In this document: positions 1 to 12,783 of the stretch, in pieces | Position numbering within the stretch: the first letter of the stretch is position 1 | How the letters are laid out: each line of letters begins with the position of its first letter | From: Acanthosoma haemorrhoidale | Lineage: Eukaryota; Arthropoda; Insecta; Hemiptera; Acanthosomatidae | Direction: 5' to 3' | Length of the DNA stretch: 64,000 nucleotides | Assembly (NCBI GenBank): GCA_930367205.1 | Contig: OV884011.1 | Span: forward strand, 92,055,474 to 92,119,473 | Made by a program: the position numbers and the translations under genes | Notes under the pieces: generated by a model | The model's input: only the letters and a program-made list of their open reading frames with translations | What the model was told of the DNA's origin: nothing | Databases searched by the model: none

Positions 1-1574
1 CCTGAGTGAAACAAATAACCTTACAGAGGTCAACTGGGGTTATTGAGTGAGAATTTAATTATAACCAGACCGGACCCTCAACTACACAAAGTAGAATTTG
101 TTTTCCTATTTCGCCCTTTATGGTTTATCACATTTTCAATTTACAAAAATGCCTTAACGTTTTATTGACGTCTTTGCTGTACATAACATCAAAGTCATTG
201 TGGTATAAAAAAAAACTTAAATTCAAACAAGGTAATAATTGCAATGTTATAACATTTAGCCTTGCCGTCAGAAAATAATGTTATTAGAACTTGATTTGGT
301 AATTTATTCTGTGAAAATTTGTCATATCCCATCAATCATGCAACAGCCCAGAGCTGAGGAAACATATATTTGTATGGAGTATACAAATATGTATTTACAG
401 AGTATTTGCGATTAGGAAAAATAAGTCAAGTGTGAAGGACCACTCAAAAGTGGACAATCTAAGTAAATACGCCCGGTTGATTCATTTCCTTTGTTTTATA
501 TGGGTTATGTCTTTGAACATACACATTGGAAAGCAATTTCTTCACGATGGGCCATTAATTGAAACTGTGCATGGGGATTTGTAGCCACAGACATTGAGCT
601 CATTACTTTATATGCTACACATTTCGCTTGGAGAAAAAAAAAATTCATCACACGGTAACTCATTACCACTTATGGTTCACAGGATTATCTTCTTCTTTTA
701 GCATCACCGGTGTATCAAATGAAACTACCATGCAATATACCTATCTCTAAACAAAAATAACCAGTTCTGTTAAAGTTTCGAACGTGATCTTGATAGTAGT
801 AAAGACATTACCTTTGTGTGAATACAGTTCAAAAATATAAAACAATAAACTTTTATTGTTCAGGGTGACGGGTTCATTAATTTAATTCCCTAATTAATAT
901 GATAGGATGTATTCTTACTGTTAATTATAGATTTTGAAAGTCTAGCAAGTCAATAAATTTAATTTTTTTTCAAGCTAAATACAGGAACGTATTTTAAAAC
1001 AAAATGACAAATCCTCATCAATATTTTTTTTTTTTTTTTAGATAATCCAAATGCACTATTCAATTTCAACAATCGCGCCGCTTACATGCCCTTTTTGAGC
1101 TACTGGTTGGAATTAGAAGCATTAAGAAAATCACACGATACAAGCAAAAAGCACATTCAAGATTCAATACACAACTAAACATTTTCTAAACTTGCGTAAA
1201 AAAAATTTAAGTTCACTTGGTTCTTTTAATGTTTCAAAAGGGTGTTTTCATTTGTTTTTTTGTCATTTGGAGGACAAGCCTAGTAAATATTTATAAAACA
1301 CCTCACAAATGTCTTTTCCTGGGAAGATTTTTGGGGTCCGATAATGTACCACATTAACGAAATTATACTAGCAGAAAAATAAAATGAAACTAATGCCGTT
1401 TTTTCTAGCACTCCAACAAGTAGAGTATGAATAAATTTTATATTATATAGTTTAAAAACAGACATAATTATCCAAATTATAATTAGCCAAGAAAAAAATA
1501 CTTACAAACCCAAGACCTCTTCAATATGTAAATGGCTTCGCCAACAGAGTGACGAGTGACGGTCCTGCCTAATA
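1..1574. other. AT-rich intergenic or intronic DNA
   Basis: I see no supported gene. The stretch is AT-rich, has several homopolymer A and T runs (for example a long T run near 1024-1039) and only short open frames whose composition looks random. No splice-bounded exon or repeat boundary was recognised. Confidence 0.5.
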
Positions 1575-1980
1575 TGGATTCTCTTTGGCCAAACTCTCAC
1601 AGAGTCTGCACGCAATGTATCCTATGGGAACCGAGGCAGACTTCGTGGAACTTTCTTACTACGCAGCTAAAAACCTTCAACAATTTCACAACGCTATAAT
1701 GAGAAACGTGGTCAGACATTCCTCTCTCACGATGACCTGCACCCAATACTTGGCTAGCCAACGGTGAGTTCATCCACCGGAGACACATAAAGTTTTTCTA
1801 CTCGTTACAGGACCCAAGCAACCCGATGATAACGACTCCACCACCCTTCCCACATCGATAGTATCAGACAGATAGCACGGGAAAGTTAGTTTTAGTCTTT
1901 CTAATATTTCTGGGTGATGAGCCTCATCCCTTTAAAATTTCAAAATATTTGCATTATGTAAATACACTAAATAAATTAAT
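1575..1980 (+). pseudogene. LINE ORF2 3' end fragment (family R, copy 1)
   Basis: A 5'-truncated remnant of a non-LTR retrotransposon. The frame at 1585-1767 contains a stretch with LQQFHNAIMRNVVRHSS, typical of the C-terminal part of LINE ORF2 proteins (a helix after the RT that precedes a LHHWLG-like motif). It is followed by a region reading like RRH-KFF and PPP-PHR near 1780-1860. The same order of words is seen at 4495-4960, 48715-48955 and, inverted, 47480-47815, so this is a repeat family rather than a host gene. Stops and frame changes make it non-coding now. Limits are approximate because the 3' tail is diverged. Which LINE clade it belongs to is not certain; jockey- or R1-like is my inference. 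Confidence 0.65.
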
Positions 1981-4494
1981 CAGTTTTATAGCTTTATATA
2001 ATCTATACAATGCAGCATAACTACAGAAAATATAAAAATCACCAGGATGTTAATTTTAAATAGTTGTGGGACCAATACCACAATAAAATTTTCTCATACA
2101 AATACATACATTTTAGAAGTTAAAGTTTCATATCGAGGATTTTAATATTATGAGCGGGAAAAGCCAAGAGTTACTCGAACTTGGTTTGCTGAACCCTCAA
2201 AGAAAAGTAGATTTCCAATTTCCTCCTTTTGTTTATCTCTGCACTTGCAGAAAACTTACTGGTTAGATTTACGGCCCCCTACTCACCTTGAGAAGGAGAA
2301 CATAGTAGCTCCATATTTCAACAATATCGATCGGTTGTTTGCCAACTTTCACCTCAACAGCTCTCGGCATTTGTTCAGGAATATTTTTTTTCTCGTAAAG
2401 GTTTCTTTACAATCAGTTGTGGATTATGTAAAGAATAAACTACAGGGTAGACACATTTTAAGTAACATTTCAATGCGGAAGACAAAATAAATTCTGGGAG
2501 TGCCCGAAAAGTGGAAATATAATTACGATTTACAAATAATTTTAACTTCTTTTTTGGCTGTAGCTATTTTAAAAATATTTTGCCGTTAATTAATTTTAAT
2601 TTTCATTAGTTTGTGAAACAGGTTTATTTGTTATATGTGCTTAATTATTATCTGTAACTATGCATCTAAGATGCTTGCTTGTTTGATAACGATTTATTCA
2701 TTATACTATATTTTCATACTTTTATACTTTGCATTCCTACCTTTATTTCTGTGTTTATTATTATTATATATATATCTGAACGTTTGACTGGAACCTTTCT
2801 TGGTTTTTACTATTTTATATTTAATGGTATGTTACTTTTTTGTATTAATTTAATGTTGTATTGTACATACAACAACATGTACGTATATGTGTATAAGTCT
2901 TTACTTTTCTTCATGCTGCTTGTCGTGCTTTTGTTTCTTATATGTCAATTCATTTATGACTTTATTTACTGAATGCAGTTGGATAATCTTTTATTTCAAT
3001 ATCTTTATAATCTGTTTTGTTTTATATAGAAGATTAGGCTTTATTTTCCTTTGTGGTGTAATAGTTCTTTTTATTTAGCTAGAAATTAATTTGTCATATG
3101 TAGGTCATATGAGACTAGGGGACTATTCTATACTTTTTTATTTCTATTAATTTATAAATTAATATAATGTGGATGAACGAATTTTAATAAATAATTACAT
3201 ATAAAATTTGGGCCGGTAAAATAAAGTATACTTTCAAATACAAAAATCTTTAAAAAACTTACTTTTCAGAGTGTTTTAATTGCATTAGCAACCAAAGGTA
3301 AACATTACTAAGCCTTTACTATGCATTCTCATTAATGCTGCATTTTCTAATAATTATAGAGGAGCATGTTGTTTATGCATTTGCATTTTCCAAGCCTGGG
3401 TGGTTGAGTTGTCTTAAAATAAATAAATATTCACAATGTTGATCATGGAATACGACTAAGATAACTTCATTTATAATTCATCTAGATTGTTATTATATGT
3501 TCCGGTATCCTTTTTATGTTATTTATTATTATTTTCATGACTGAAGGTTCTTTATGGACATCAATCAACGAGCTTATATTGGTTTCTTTTACAAGACAAA
3601 ACATTCCCTAAGCATTTTTTTGTAACGAAGCCTCTGGTAGAGCTAAGTTTGATAATGACTCAATAGTGCGTAACTCACCTGCAGTAGCTAATTTACGGGT
3701 TATCGATGTAATGTAGTACATTATGCCTGCAAGCGTTTATAAACAGGTGTATTCGGAACATACCTTACAAAAAAACTATTTTTTGAGAGCGGACAACCAG
3801 CAGAAGGGGCTATCTTTCAGATCCAAACCAGACCGCGTCTTGTTCACTTCGTATGTTTTTGGAAAAGACCGGCAGGGGATATTCCGATTTTAAATGACAT
3901 AAACATCACCATCTAAAATGTTACTACACAGATTTCACAAATGCTAGAAGATAGCAAGAAAACAGAAATACATTACGAAGATGTTTTCTTAACTTATCAT
4001 TTTTGCGACTGATTGTCTGTTGCTATTTTCATATGTACATTTCTAAACAAATCATCTCTGGAAAAAGGAGGAATTTCCAACGACCATTGAGCGCCCAAAA
4101 CATTTTTAAAATTAAAATCTATTCGAGTTTATTAGTCTATATTTTCATCTTTATTTAAATTTAAAATTTATTCTAGGTAAAGGAGTACCTTGTGGAGACC
4201 AATCTCTCACTCCCATGCGTACTTCTAATGTACTGCACATATTTTCCATTGAAACTCGCAGAGTTCAAGAGAACCAATCTGGACAAATAAATAGTTTTCC
4301 CTCCATCCAACGTGCTTTCACTTAAAACGCGACAAGACCTTAGTGGAATGATAGATAATGATCTCAAGTTTCCTTTCATGTAAACTGTTTGAAGTCCAAT
4401 AAAAAAAATGAATAAAACATAAAAATCACGCATACTTGAGAGAACTGTATCTGTTTAGTGTCTTTTGTCAAGTTTCTTCCTAAAAAATTATAAT
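1981..4494. other. AT-rich spacer without a recognised gene
   Basis: The open frames at 2245-2490 and 2679-3078 are low-complexity (F, I, L, Y-rich) and match nothing I know; they look like chance frames in AT-rich DNA. No promoter, exon or repeat with clear limits was recognised here. Confidence 0.45.
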
Positions 4495-4960
4495 GTTGGT
4501 ATCGTTGTTTAAATATATTATTAATTTATCACAAAATGTTCACTTGACTGACAATACAGCTAGAAGTCTCCAACAATTCCAGAATGGGATCATGAGAAAA
4601 TTGGTTGGACATTCCTCTCACGAGAGGTTAAATAACGCAGACCTGCACCATTGGTTTAATGGCAGACCTTGGTGTGCCATCGGTGGGTGAGTGAGTTCAT
4701 CAACCGGAGACACATTACGTTTTTTGACTCGTTGCAGCACCTCACAAACCTAGTGTTTAACACCATGGCCCAACCACCCTACCCGCGTCGATGACAACAG
4801 ACTGTCGGGGAAAATTAGGTTAAGATTTAGTTTAAGTTTCTATCATTAGATGTAAGTTAGTTTTGAGTTTATGATAAATAAGGTGAGCCCCATCACTTTT
4901 AATAAATTCAGTCCATTAATGTATAATGTGCATCATTATATTTTTATACAATGCACGTCA
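4495..4960 (+). pseudogene. LINE ORF2 3' end fragment (family R, copy 2)
   Basis: Second copy of family R. The frame at 4493-4690 carries SLQQFQNGIMRKLVGHSS followed by LHHW, then a frameshift into a frame with RRH-FFDSLQHL and PPPYPR near 4705-4800, ending at a stop after a QTVGEN-like end. An A/T-rich 3' UTR follows, with the word ggtgagccccatcac (about 4882) that is also found at 48861 and, inverted, near 47663. The order fits the C terminus and 3' UTR of a LINE ORF2. It is truncated at the 5' side and frameshifted, so not functional. Confidence 0.7.
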
Positions 4961-6049
4961 CTATTTTGTGTACTAGAATTTGTATAAAATGTAGCCAAGC
5001 TAAAATAAATACAATGAAGCAATTGTAAATAGATTCGTCTGTAGAATCTATATTTTGTACTATTATAAATTTGTAGCAAGGGGATATGGAAAAAAATCAT
5101 AAAATGTTACTAACAAAAAAATGTAATCAGGACAAGACATTTGGTTTTAATACATTAAGATCCTAACTTCCATGCATTATACATAGTAATTTAACGAATA
5201 TATCACATTTCAATTTCGACAAAAAAAACGCACTTTAGCACAAAACAGAGTAATTGGAAAATTTTCTTTTTCTTTTAATACGAAAGGTAGCGAGTGACAT
5301 TATAACCTCCGTTGAAGATAAATAAATTTTACAAAAGAAATTCGGCTTATTTTGTATTTTAGCGCATTCATTTTGAGCTTAGCCGATATTCATTCATTAT
5401 TATGTAAGTCCACAATGCCGCTATTTATATATTTGTGATTATATTAAGTCCGATATACTTACAAGGGGGGCAACAATTATAGGGTCACCGATTTCAATTA
5501 ATTTTTTTTTTTTGTGATACTAAGCATACAACAAAAAATATTTGTCACCAATATTATATTGGTGAATGAGTATGGAAAAAAAATATTCCTGATTGCATGA
5601 AACATACATGCTTATTAAAACAAAGACCACAGACGCTTAGAGTAAATTATATATAAAGATCTTCTTTACAATTTGCTTGTAGAGAATTATTAATTAGGAA
5701 ATAATAATTCATTCATAATTATGAACAATTTCAAGTAAAGTAAGTAACACAAGACCAACCTCTTAAAAAACACTAGGAATAATTATTCAGTCTATTAATA
5801 TTTTTCTCTTATTCAAAAATATTAAGAAAAGTAATTAATAAACACCAACTATTGTATGAAAACTGTTTTATGTTTTATTGTTAATAATATTGCTCACAAG
5901 TTTTTGTTTTTTCTTTTCAACATTAGCCCCTCATTCACACATGAAATTTCACCTTTATGTTTTTTTCTAATAAATTTCTATTGTTTATTTTAATTTATGC
6001 TACTTTTGGTACCAAACTGTTCGTAGCGTGATGCTACCCTATAATGTCA
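4961..6049. other. AT-rich spacer without a recognised gene
   Basis: AT-rich sequence with A and T runs. No frame longer than about 60 codons and no repeat arm was recognised. Confidence 0.45.
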
Positions 6050-6345
6050 TCCATAAACCACACAGAGAAAAAACAGGAGAGAGTAAAAAAATGAAGTAGA
6101 TCTACAAGTTAGATTTCCGAATAAATAGGCCTTATTTACTGACATATCAATATGTGTGAGAGGGTTGGTAAATAACTCCACTTCAATAATATATGCTCAT
6201 ACTTTACTTTTATACGAGTAGATTCTTCTTCATTAAATTCAGGTAAATATTAAGGTGATAATATGTACATAATACATAGCTGAAGGATTCAAAATATCAA
6301 ATTAGTCATAGTCCACATATCTCATATTGCTTGAAAATGTGAAAT
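6050..6345 (+). repeat. Left inverted arm of the 6.05-7.26 kb element
   Basis: Pairs with 6955-7264 in inverse orientation. The two arms are colinear over almost their whole length with small indels, so they were once a near-perfect inverted repeat. Confidence 0.7.
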
Positions 6346-6954
6346 TTTATTTCCAGCTTATACTATAAATACATGGCTTTTCTAAATTTCATCAGCAACT
6401 TATTCCCACAGTAGTTTTAATTCCTCCTAAAGTAAAAATATACTGTCCATGAGCTTTTTAGTTATTTGCAAGTATTGCTTATACTTGCCATTTCCCCCCT
6501 ACTAACCTGAAACCATTACTAAAATATTTATCATAAATAATTTTTTATAAGACAAACTGGTTTCTTTTACCCTAACTGCACTAAAAATATATGTTTGATT
6601 AGCACTTTGGGTAGATCATCAAGCTTCGGTCTCTTGAAAATATTGATTTTTTATAAAAAATAGTAAATAGCTCTATTTAAGCATCAATATCTTGGAAAAT
6701 AATATTTTATGTTTTTACATAAAAAATTATATTAAGTATACCGGATTGTAGTACTGTTAATCTCAATTGCTAGAACTAGATGACATAAAACGATTTCTTC
6801 GATGAACACGCAAAAGTTCTAAAATAATTTCAATTTAGTGCTACAATTTTATACTTAGTGAACAAATTTCAGTATTTCTCGAAATTATTTGTATATTTAG
6901 GGTATCTCAGGTTATTTTATGATTGTCGAGTTAGTTCTGTAATATATTTAGTTT

Positions 6955-7264
6955 AATAAATTCACTTTTTCGACCAATTTGAGATATGTGGACTACAATT
7001 AATTTGATTTTTTTAATACTTCAGCTATGTATTATGTACATATTATCACCTTGATATTTACATTAATTTATTGAATAAGTATCTCCTTGTATAAAAATAA
7101 AGTATAAACATATATTATTGAAGTGGAGTTATTATTTTACCAACATTCTCACACATACTGATATTTCAATAAATAAAGTCTATTAATTAGGAACTCTAAA
7201 TGGGAAATAGATCTAATCCATTTCTTTCTCTCTCCCGTTTTTTCTCTGTGTTGTGTGGTGGATA
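6955..7264 (-). repeat. Right inverted arm of the 6.05-7.26 kb element
   Basis: Reverse complement of 6050-6345. The outer end reads ttttttctctgtgtt and the inner end gagatatgtggact, matching the opposite arm. Confidence 0.7.
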
Positions 7265-7679
7265 CTTAAATTAAAGGATTGGCAAACGGAAAACTTCAGA
7301 AGCGGTTGAAGTTTTCAGGAAATAATGTTGATATTTAAACAAATTTCCTTTAACCAGTCCGAACTATATCATGTGGTCTGAGTAGCATTAATTTATATTT
7401 CGTAGTCTTCTCTATCAGATGAATCTACCATTTCATCTGCATATGATACTCAGCAGTCACCTGGACCACTTCATCTCATGAGAGCTCCGGAGTAATGAAT
7501 GTTACATTTTTATTCTGAGCTTCTGAGCAGATTCTGAATGCAGATAGTTTTTAAGTAGGGTAAACTCTAAACTGCTTTTAGAGAGACAAATAATCAGAAA
7601 TAGATAAAACAAATTACCCATTAACACACCACATAATTTGAGAGTGAGAAATAAAATAATGTTTTCTTCGCCTATGGAC

Positions 7680-9060
7680 ATTTCTATAGGATCTTCATAT
7701 CACGATGCGTTCCCCTAGACCAGCTATGAGTACTAGAATAATAGTCGTTTTTATATATTTTTTTTTACCACAACAAACGATTATTATATTTTCAATATGG
7801 TAGTATTTTTCGAAGGACATATAGCCTTATGCCGTTGATTTTATTAAACTCTAACATATGATTTTGGGAAATAAATCATTTTAAACCGTAATAAATAAAT
7901 CTTAACCGTAAGTTTTTTTATAAGGACAGTTTTAAAAATTGCATTATTGAACAAAAAATACATCAAAACATCACATTAACTGTTAAATTGACAAATTTTA
8001 ACTTGATTAATTTTTGTACCGCTAAACGTTTAGTTTTCACAAGCTACATTTAATCTATGAGCTGGGAGTGAAATGTACCTCTAGCAGTCTACGGAATCGT
8101 CTCAAGGGTTTTCATGCCATGATGCTGTCACTTTAACTGCTAGATCTTATGAGATCTCTGGTATTATAAAAATTATTTTAAGCTAATTATAATCGTATTA
8201 AATGACGATTATATTCGTTGTATTATTATTTTTTGGATAATGTATCGCCTCACTACGTTTAAATTTACGTTAAATACACATTCCTTTTTAAATTTATAAT
8301 ATAATTATAAATCATAAAAGTTTATATTTTTATTCCTTTTTAAATTGATTTGATTTTTTACCAGCAGTCCTCTGAAAGTTTGATCTTTACGTGTTATATT
8401 TAATTACAGATACTTATGGATCTGGAATCGACTCAAGGATTCTCACACACGATGCAGTATATAATATTTTAAATCGCTTATTATTTTTTTGAAAATCATA
8501 TCCCCTTATTTTATTTTAGTAATGGTGATATATCTTCCCCCTTGTACCAGTACCATAAATGTATATTCATTTTATACTAAATGACTATTTACCAAACAAT
8601 ATATTTCCTTATGACGTTTAATCTTACGCTTATATACCTTCCACTTTAAAGTCATAATATATATAAAATTATAAACCATGAGTGTTTATGTTTTTATTTC
8701 TTTGAATAGTACAATTATGTAATTACCGCTATGTTCTGTAGCATTAAATCAATAAAGAAAAAAGGACTCTAGATAGGAAAATAACTAAAAATAAAATTGA
8801 ATGCTCATGTTTTTAACTGTAATAAGACGATATTATGGTATTTTACACAACTTATGTCCGTACTAAATAACTATCCAATATATCAATATTTTTTAGTAGA
8901 ATATTTTGTCTCACGATGTTTAACCGTACGTTAATACATTTTCCCCCTTAAAATTATAACATATATCATATGCAATATTAAAAACCGTGAAAGTTCATGT
9001 TATATCCCTTTTAATATTTCAACTGAGCTGAGAATTAAAAAATAATTGTTTCTTATTTTT
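7680..9060. repeat. Decayed tandem repeat, units of about 300-360 bp
   Basis: Three or four diverged direct units. A landmark like acgtttaa-n-ttacg followed by ata-ttata-aat-ata-aa-cat-a-agt-tat recurs at about 8254, 8613 and 8914, a spacing of roughly 360 and 300 bp; a weaker unit precedes at about 7830. A second landmark, gaatcg-ctcaagg-tt-tca, recurs at about 8095 and 8426. No coding potential is seen. It could be a small satellite or the internal array of a longer element. Confidence 0.5.
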
Positions 9061-9245
9061 TATTTATTACCGCTTAGTTTTGAACGTTATATTACTAAAA
9101 GATTTCCAGATGGCAAAATAATAAAAAATAAAAATTTCATCATCCATGGTTTTGGTGTACATAAAAGCCAATATTATTAACGCTAATAAAACAATTTTAT
9201 ATATTATTTCCACTGTAAGTTGTATATATATATTTGAGAAAACGT

Positions 9246-9660
9246 TTACTGAAGACACTGAAGAACAGTTAGAAAAAAGCTGAGGCGACCTAAATGTAAA
9301 GCGTACAGAGAGAAAGACGTACTCACCATGGGCGACGCCGTCTCAGGGACCGTCGAGAGTGAGCTGGCTTGCGGGTTTCTCGTCCCCGGCGCTCTCGCCA
9401 CTAGGCTGTAGGGCGGGCGGGCGGGGGTGGGCGTGGCTTCCTCGGCGGCGGACGAGCAGCCACTGCGGCCGCCACCAGCCACCCCCGCTGCTCCCGCCTC
9501 TCTGCGCAGGCCCTTCCCTCTCACGTCCTTTCGACACCTTTTAATATCTAGTTCCGCTTCATTTTTCTAAACCGTTTCCGCCGGCCCCCGGGGCATTTTC
9601 CGAACCCGCCCTTCGTCAGGGCCCTCTGCCTTGTTTATTAAATGAGTGGAGACCGTCCAG
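9246..9660. promoter_or_regulatory. GC-rich, CpG-dense island
   Basis: A sharp rise in GC and CpG density inside AT-rich DNA, strongest at about 9330-9620, including a gggcgggcgggcggggg tract (about 9411-9427) and GC-box-like gggcggg words. It overlaps the minus-strand first exon described separately, which suggests it is the promoter and 5' exon region of a gene read toward lower coordinates. No clear TATA box was seen. Confidence 0.5.
9327..9545 (-). CDS. Candidate first exon of an unrecognised gene
   Basis: On the minus strand the GC-rich sequence ends with ATG followed at once by GTGAGT (ATG at 9329-9327, donor 9326-9321), a perfect 5' splice consensus. Two readings are possible. In one, an open frame from an ATG at 9524 (MRGKGLRREAG...) runs in phase into the donor and gives about 66 codons rich in A, G, P and S. 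In the other, most of the exon is 5' UTR and the ATG next to the donor is the real start codon. The protein is not recognised. The next exon would lie at lower coordinates and I did not find it. The 5' limit is a guess. Signals are seen; the gene itself is inference. Confidence 0.45.
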
Positions 9661-9817
9661 TCGACAGCTTTTCCCTACACGGCGATAAAAATAACGCCGT
9701 ATGCGGTTATGAAAATTTTATTATGGATCGATTTGAAGCTTATATTTATGTACCAGGTTTACGTTAAGAAATATATAGTAACCAAACCAACCCACTCATT
9801 AATAATTTTAATTATTA

Positions 9818-10161
9818 AATTTTAAACATAATGAAATCAATAGCGTTGCTAATTTGGCCCTTAGTATATCATCAAACGGTACAATATTCAATATATCTAT
9901 ATCCCGACGCACTAATAATAGAAGACGGAATAACAATAATTGAAACTGAAAGTGGATTCCAGAGACAATCTATAAGCGTACATTACTAATGAATTCGGAT
10001 ATGTCCAAACTTTGAATTACAATGAGTGATGTAATTGTACAAATAATATAGATTCATACTAAATATTTAAAATATCCAGACTACTGGCCATTGGTTCGGG
10101 TTGACTTATATTTCAGGTTATCACCCTAATTAAAAAAACTATTTACAGTCCTCCATTAAAC

Positions 10162-10212
<51 letters not shown>

Positions 10213-10391
10213 CTGTTCACTCGCCTGGCGTTTATCCTAAATCGAAATCAACCCTTTTCTAATAGTCCTTGCCTAATATTTATGCCATATTGAAACAATT
10301 CACAATTCTAATGCTTTTAGTGGATATTTAAGAAATCAGTGATTTTGAAAACCAAATTAGCAACGCTATTCATTTCACTATGTTTAAAATT
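9818..10391. mobile_element. MITE-like element with 40-bp inverted ends
   Basis: The 40 bases at 9818-9857 match the reverse complement of 10352-10391 with about two mismatches (shared core tagcgttgctaatttgg). The interior is non-coding and includes a CT microsatellite. Short matching ends around a ~500-bp non-coding body fit a MITE. The flanks are A/T-rich and no unambiguous target-site duplication could be set. Confidence 0.6.
10164..10210. repeat. (CT)n microsatellite
   Basis: An uninterrupted run of about 23 CT dinucleotides inside the MITE-like element. Confidence 0.95.
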
Positions 10392-12783
10392 TATTCCACA
10401 GTAGGTATGTGCAACATAACAACCTTTAGAGGAATAATTGTTCATGGAAAACTCATATATATTATTAATAAATTAAAGGGTCTTCCGCAGATGAAACTCT
10501 TTTTTTTGTCCGGTTCGGTAAACCATAGAATTCGGTCACATATAAGGTGTTATGAAATAAACTGCCATCAGGCTAAGAATAAAACGTATTTGAAGATCTT
10601 TATTGAACATTAAATACAGAAGAAAATTACATTAATTTTCTCATAACTGTATCATCCAATCTTGCTTCTTCATTTGTACAAGATGGCATCAAGTAGTCAA
10701 ATTTCATTCCATTAAAGTGAAATTAATACTTGATGAAACGTCTGATGATATCTGTTTGTTATGGAGAACTCCTGCGTGCTGATAAAATATTGAAAACGAG
10801 AACTGCAGAAAGAATTTTAAAAAATATAAAAAGCAGTAGCCCCATGTCCTAAATACATAATCTGCCACATTTTACATTAAACTTATAATTACTGCCACTC
10901 CGTGTAATTTAGTACTGAATCTCATTAAATATATTTGTTTCTAAACGCGGGATTAACTCTCATCACACACACTAATGACAAATGAACTATTCCATTTATT
11001 TCTATTAAGAAATGGCTAATTTATATAGATTGAGCAATGGAGGTCCGAGGCACTCCTGTGGCAAGACAATAGAAAGTAGTTGACTGGTTAAGTGGATGTT
11101 TCTGCAAGCAAGTGCTTGAGAGGTAACATACCTCCTCTCCCCTTTCTATCAAAATTTGACTCTATCATAGGTACAACAACCAAGATAACAGACATTTCAC
11201 AAAATGGATAAATTCGAACATGAATATATCGTAATATCGACGAAAACTGTCATGGATTCAATCTTGATGAGCCTGGTATTGAACACGTGGCACAAGCTGC
11301 TGGTTAAGTAAGGAGCAGGATAGGGGGGGGGGGTCGACAGCAGGCTTCTTAACAGGGTAATTTATGTTAACTAAATCAAATAACGTTAACCCAGACTTTC
11401 CAGGAGGAACTTAGACCCTAACCGGTTAAGCATCTAAAACCGTTGATTCGAACCCGCTTACAACCTAGCAACTTTCAATTGCCAAAATTCAAATTATAGC
11501 GTTTAGAGGGAAAAGTTATTGAGGTAAGAGACTGACATAAGCTTACGGAAAGGAGATCACGTACGAGCAGTATGTGGTTGTGACTCAAATTTGAACACTT
11601 TACGAAGTGCTTTTTCAATGCATTATTTTATATTGAAATGTTGAAGCAAGTTATTTTTTTCTGAGTAATATCGAAAAAAAAATGGTTCATCCAACAGTTT
11701 GAACGTCATTTATAAAATAAATATTTAAAAATCAGCCACAAATGGTGATTGCTTAGATGAGAAACCATTTTCCTGCATTAAATTAATATTTCTGGTAAGA
11801 AGACTATTTGTGTAAAACAATAAGTTACAAGCTGTTGAGACTCCTTGCTTGTCTATCTGCATCTTTTGTATTGACTAACATGAGTTTTATGTGACTATAA
11901 TCATTCATATTTTCAAAAGCTCTAAAAAATACCAAACGAGTAGTAATCCTAACTTATGAACATGGTTCAATGATAAAGCCAGTTTAGCCTTTTTGAACTA
12001 ACATGGGAGATAAGCTAATTGCATGGATAATCACACAGATTAGATAAGAAGTTTCAGACACTCGGCCATATTTTTAAACATCAGTAACATCTGAAATCTG
12101 TAACATTGTTATTCATTGAATAAAGGCACATGGAGAATGAAGGCGTTCATTGTAATTTTTGTTATATTTCTGAAGAATTCAGAATTTTTGTTCATTGTTG
12201 TTTTCATGTTTGATCCATTTAAATAAAATTTTTGTTTACCTTAGGTTTGTAAATACTCTTAAGCTTTGGTGTTAACTAAGGTACTTTTTAATGTAATATT
12301 GACTAACCATTTGAAAATTTTAGTTTACCTTTGTAAAAATGTTTCCAATTTGGTATTAACATAAGTTTAATCATTCGCAGGTGCGTTGTTTTATTCTGTT
12401 GATTCTATTCGATCCTAACTTATTATTATTATATTAAATAAGTTAGGATATTTATTATTGTAAGTTTTTTGTATGTAATTGTATTCTGTGTATGAAATTT
12501 ATTTATTTTTTCTGAATTACTCTTGAGGATTCCGGGATAGACAAAACCTCGACTGCTGGTGTAATAGCAACAGTAATTTTTATTTTGGAAAAGACATAAT
12601 GCTGTTTTTGAACAAATAATGTTCACTCACAATAAATATCAATATACAGATGTCTCGTCTTGTGCGCTACTCTGAAGAATAGTAATGGTTGTTTTTTTCG
12701 AGTTTAACCAGGAAATATAGTTATACGGTATTATGGCTGTCTTGCAACTATAAAAGTAATGAAAATTAAATTTCATTTATATA
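10392..12783. other. Non-coding spacer without a recognised gene
   Basis: AT-rich DNA with no frame I recognise. It includes a G run near 11322-11331 and a B-box-like word near 11430 that does not fold into a tRNA (see the rejected list). Confidence 0.45.

Larger units (their letters stand above)
6050..7264. mobile_element. Non-coding element with ~300-bp terminal inverted repeats
   Basis: The left arm (about 6050-6345) is the reverse complement of the right arm (about 6955-7264) with moderate divergence. Shared words include cacagagaaaaaac at the outer end, gataatatgtacataatacat in the middle (one strand each), and agtccacatatctca at the inner end. The core (6346-6954) has no coding capacity. 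Long arms with a non-coding core are typical of foldback-type or MITE-like DNA transposons; an inverted duplication of local DNA is the alternative. I could not fix a target-site duplication. Confidence 0.7.

Noticed and set aside
2679..3078. Two overlapping plus-strand frames of 97 and 63 codons that look like membrane proteins
   Set aside because: Composition is almost only F, I, L, Y, C and V, as expected for chance frames in T-rich DNA; no known motif, no splice sites.
10164..10210. CT run as a GAGA-factor promoter element
   Set aside because: It sits within a MITE-like element without other promoter signals; a simple microsatellite is the simpler reading.
11420..11470. B-box-like gattcgaaccc, possible tRNA gene
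   Set aside because: No A box or acceptor stem pairing could be found around it.
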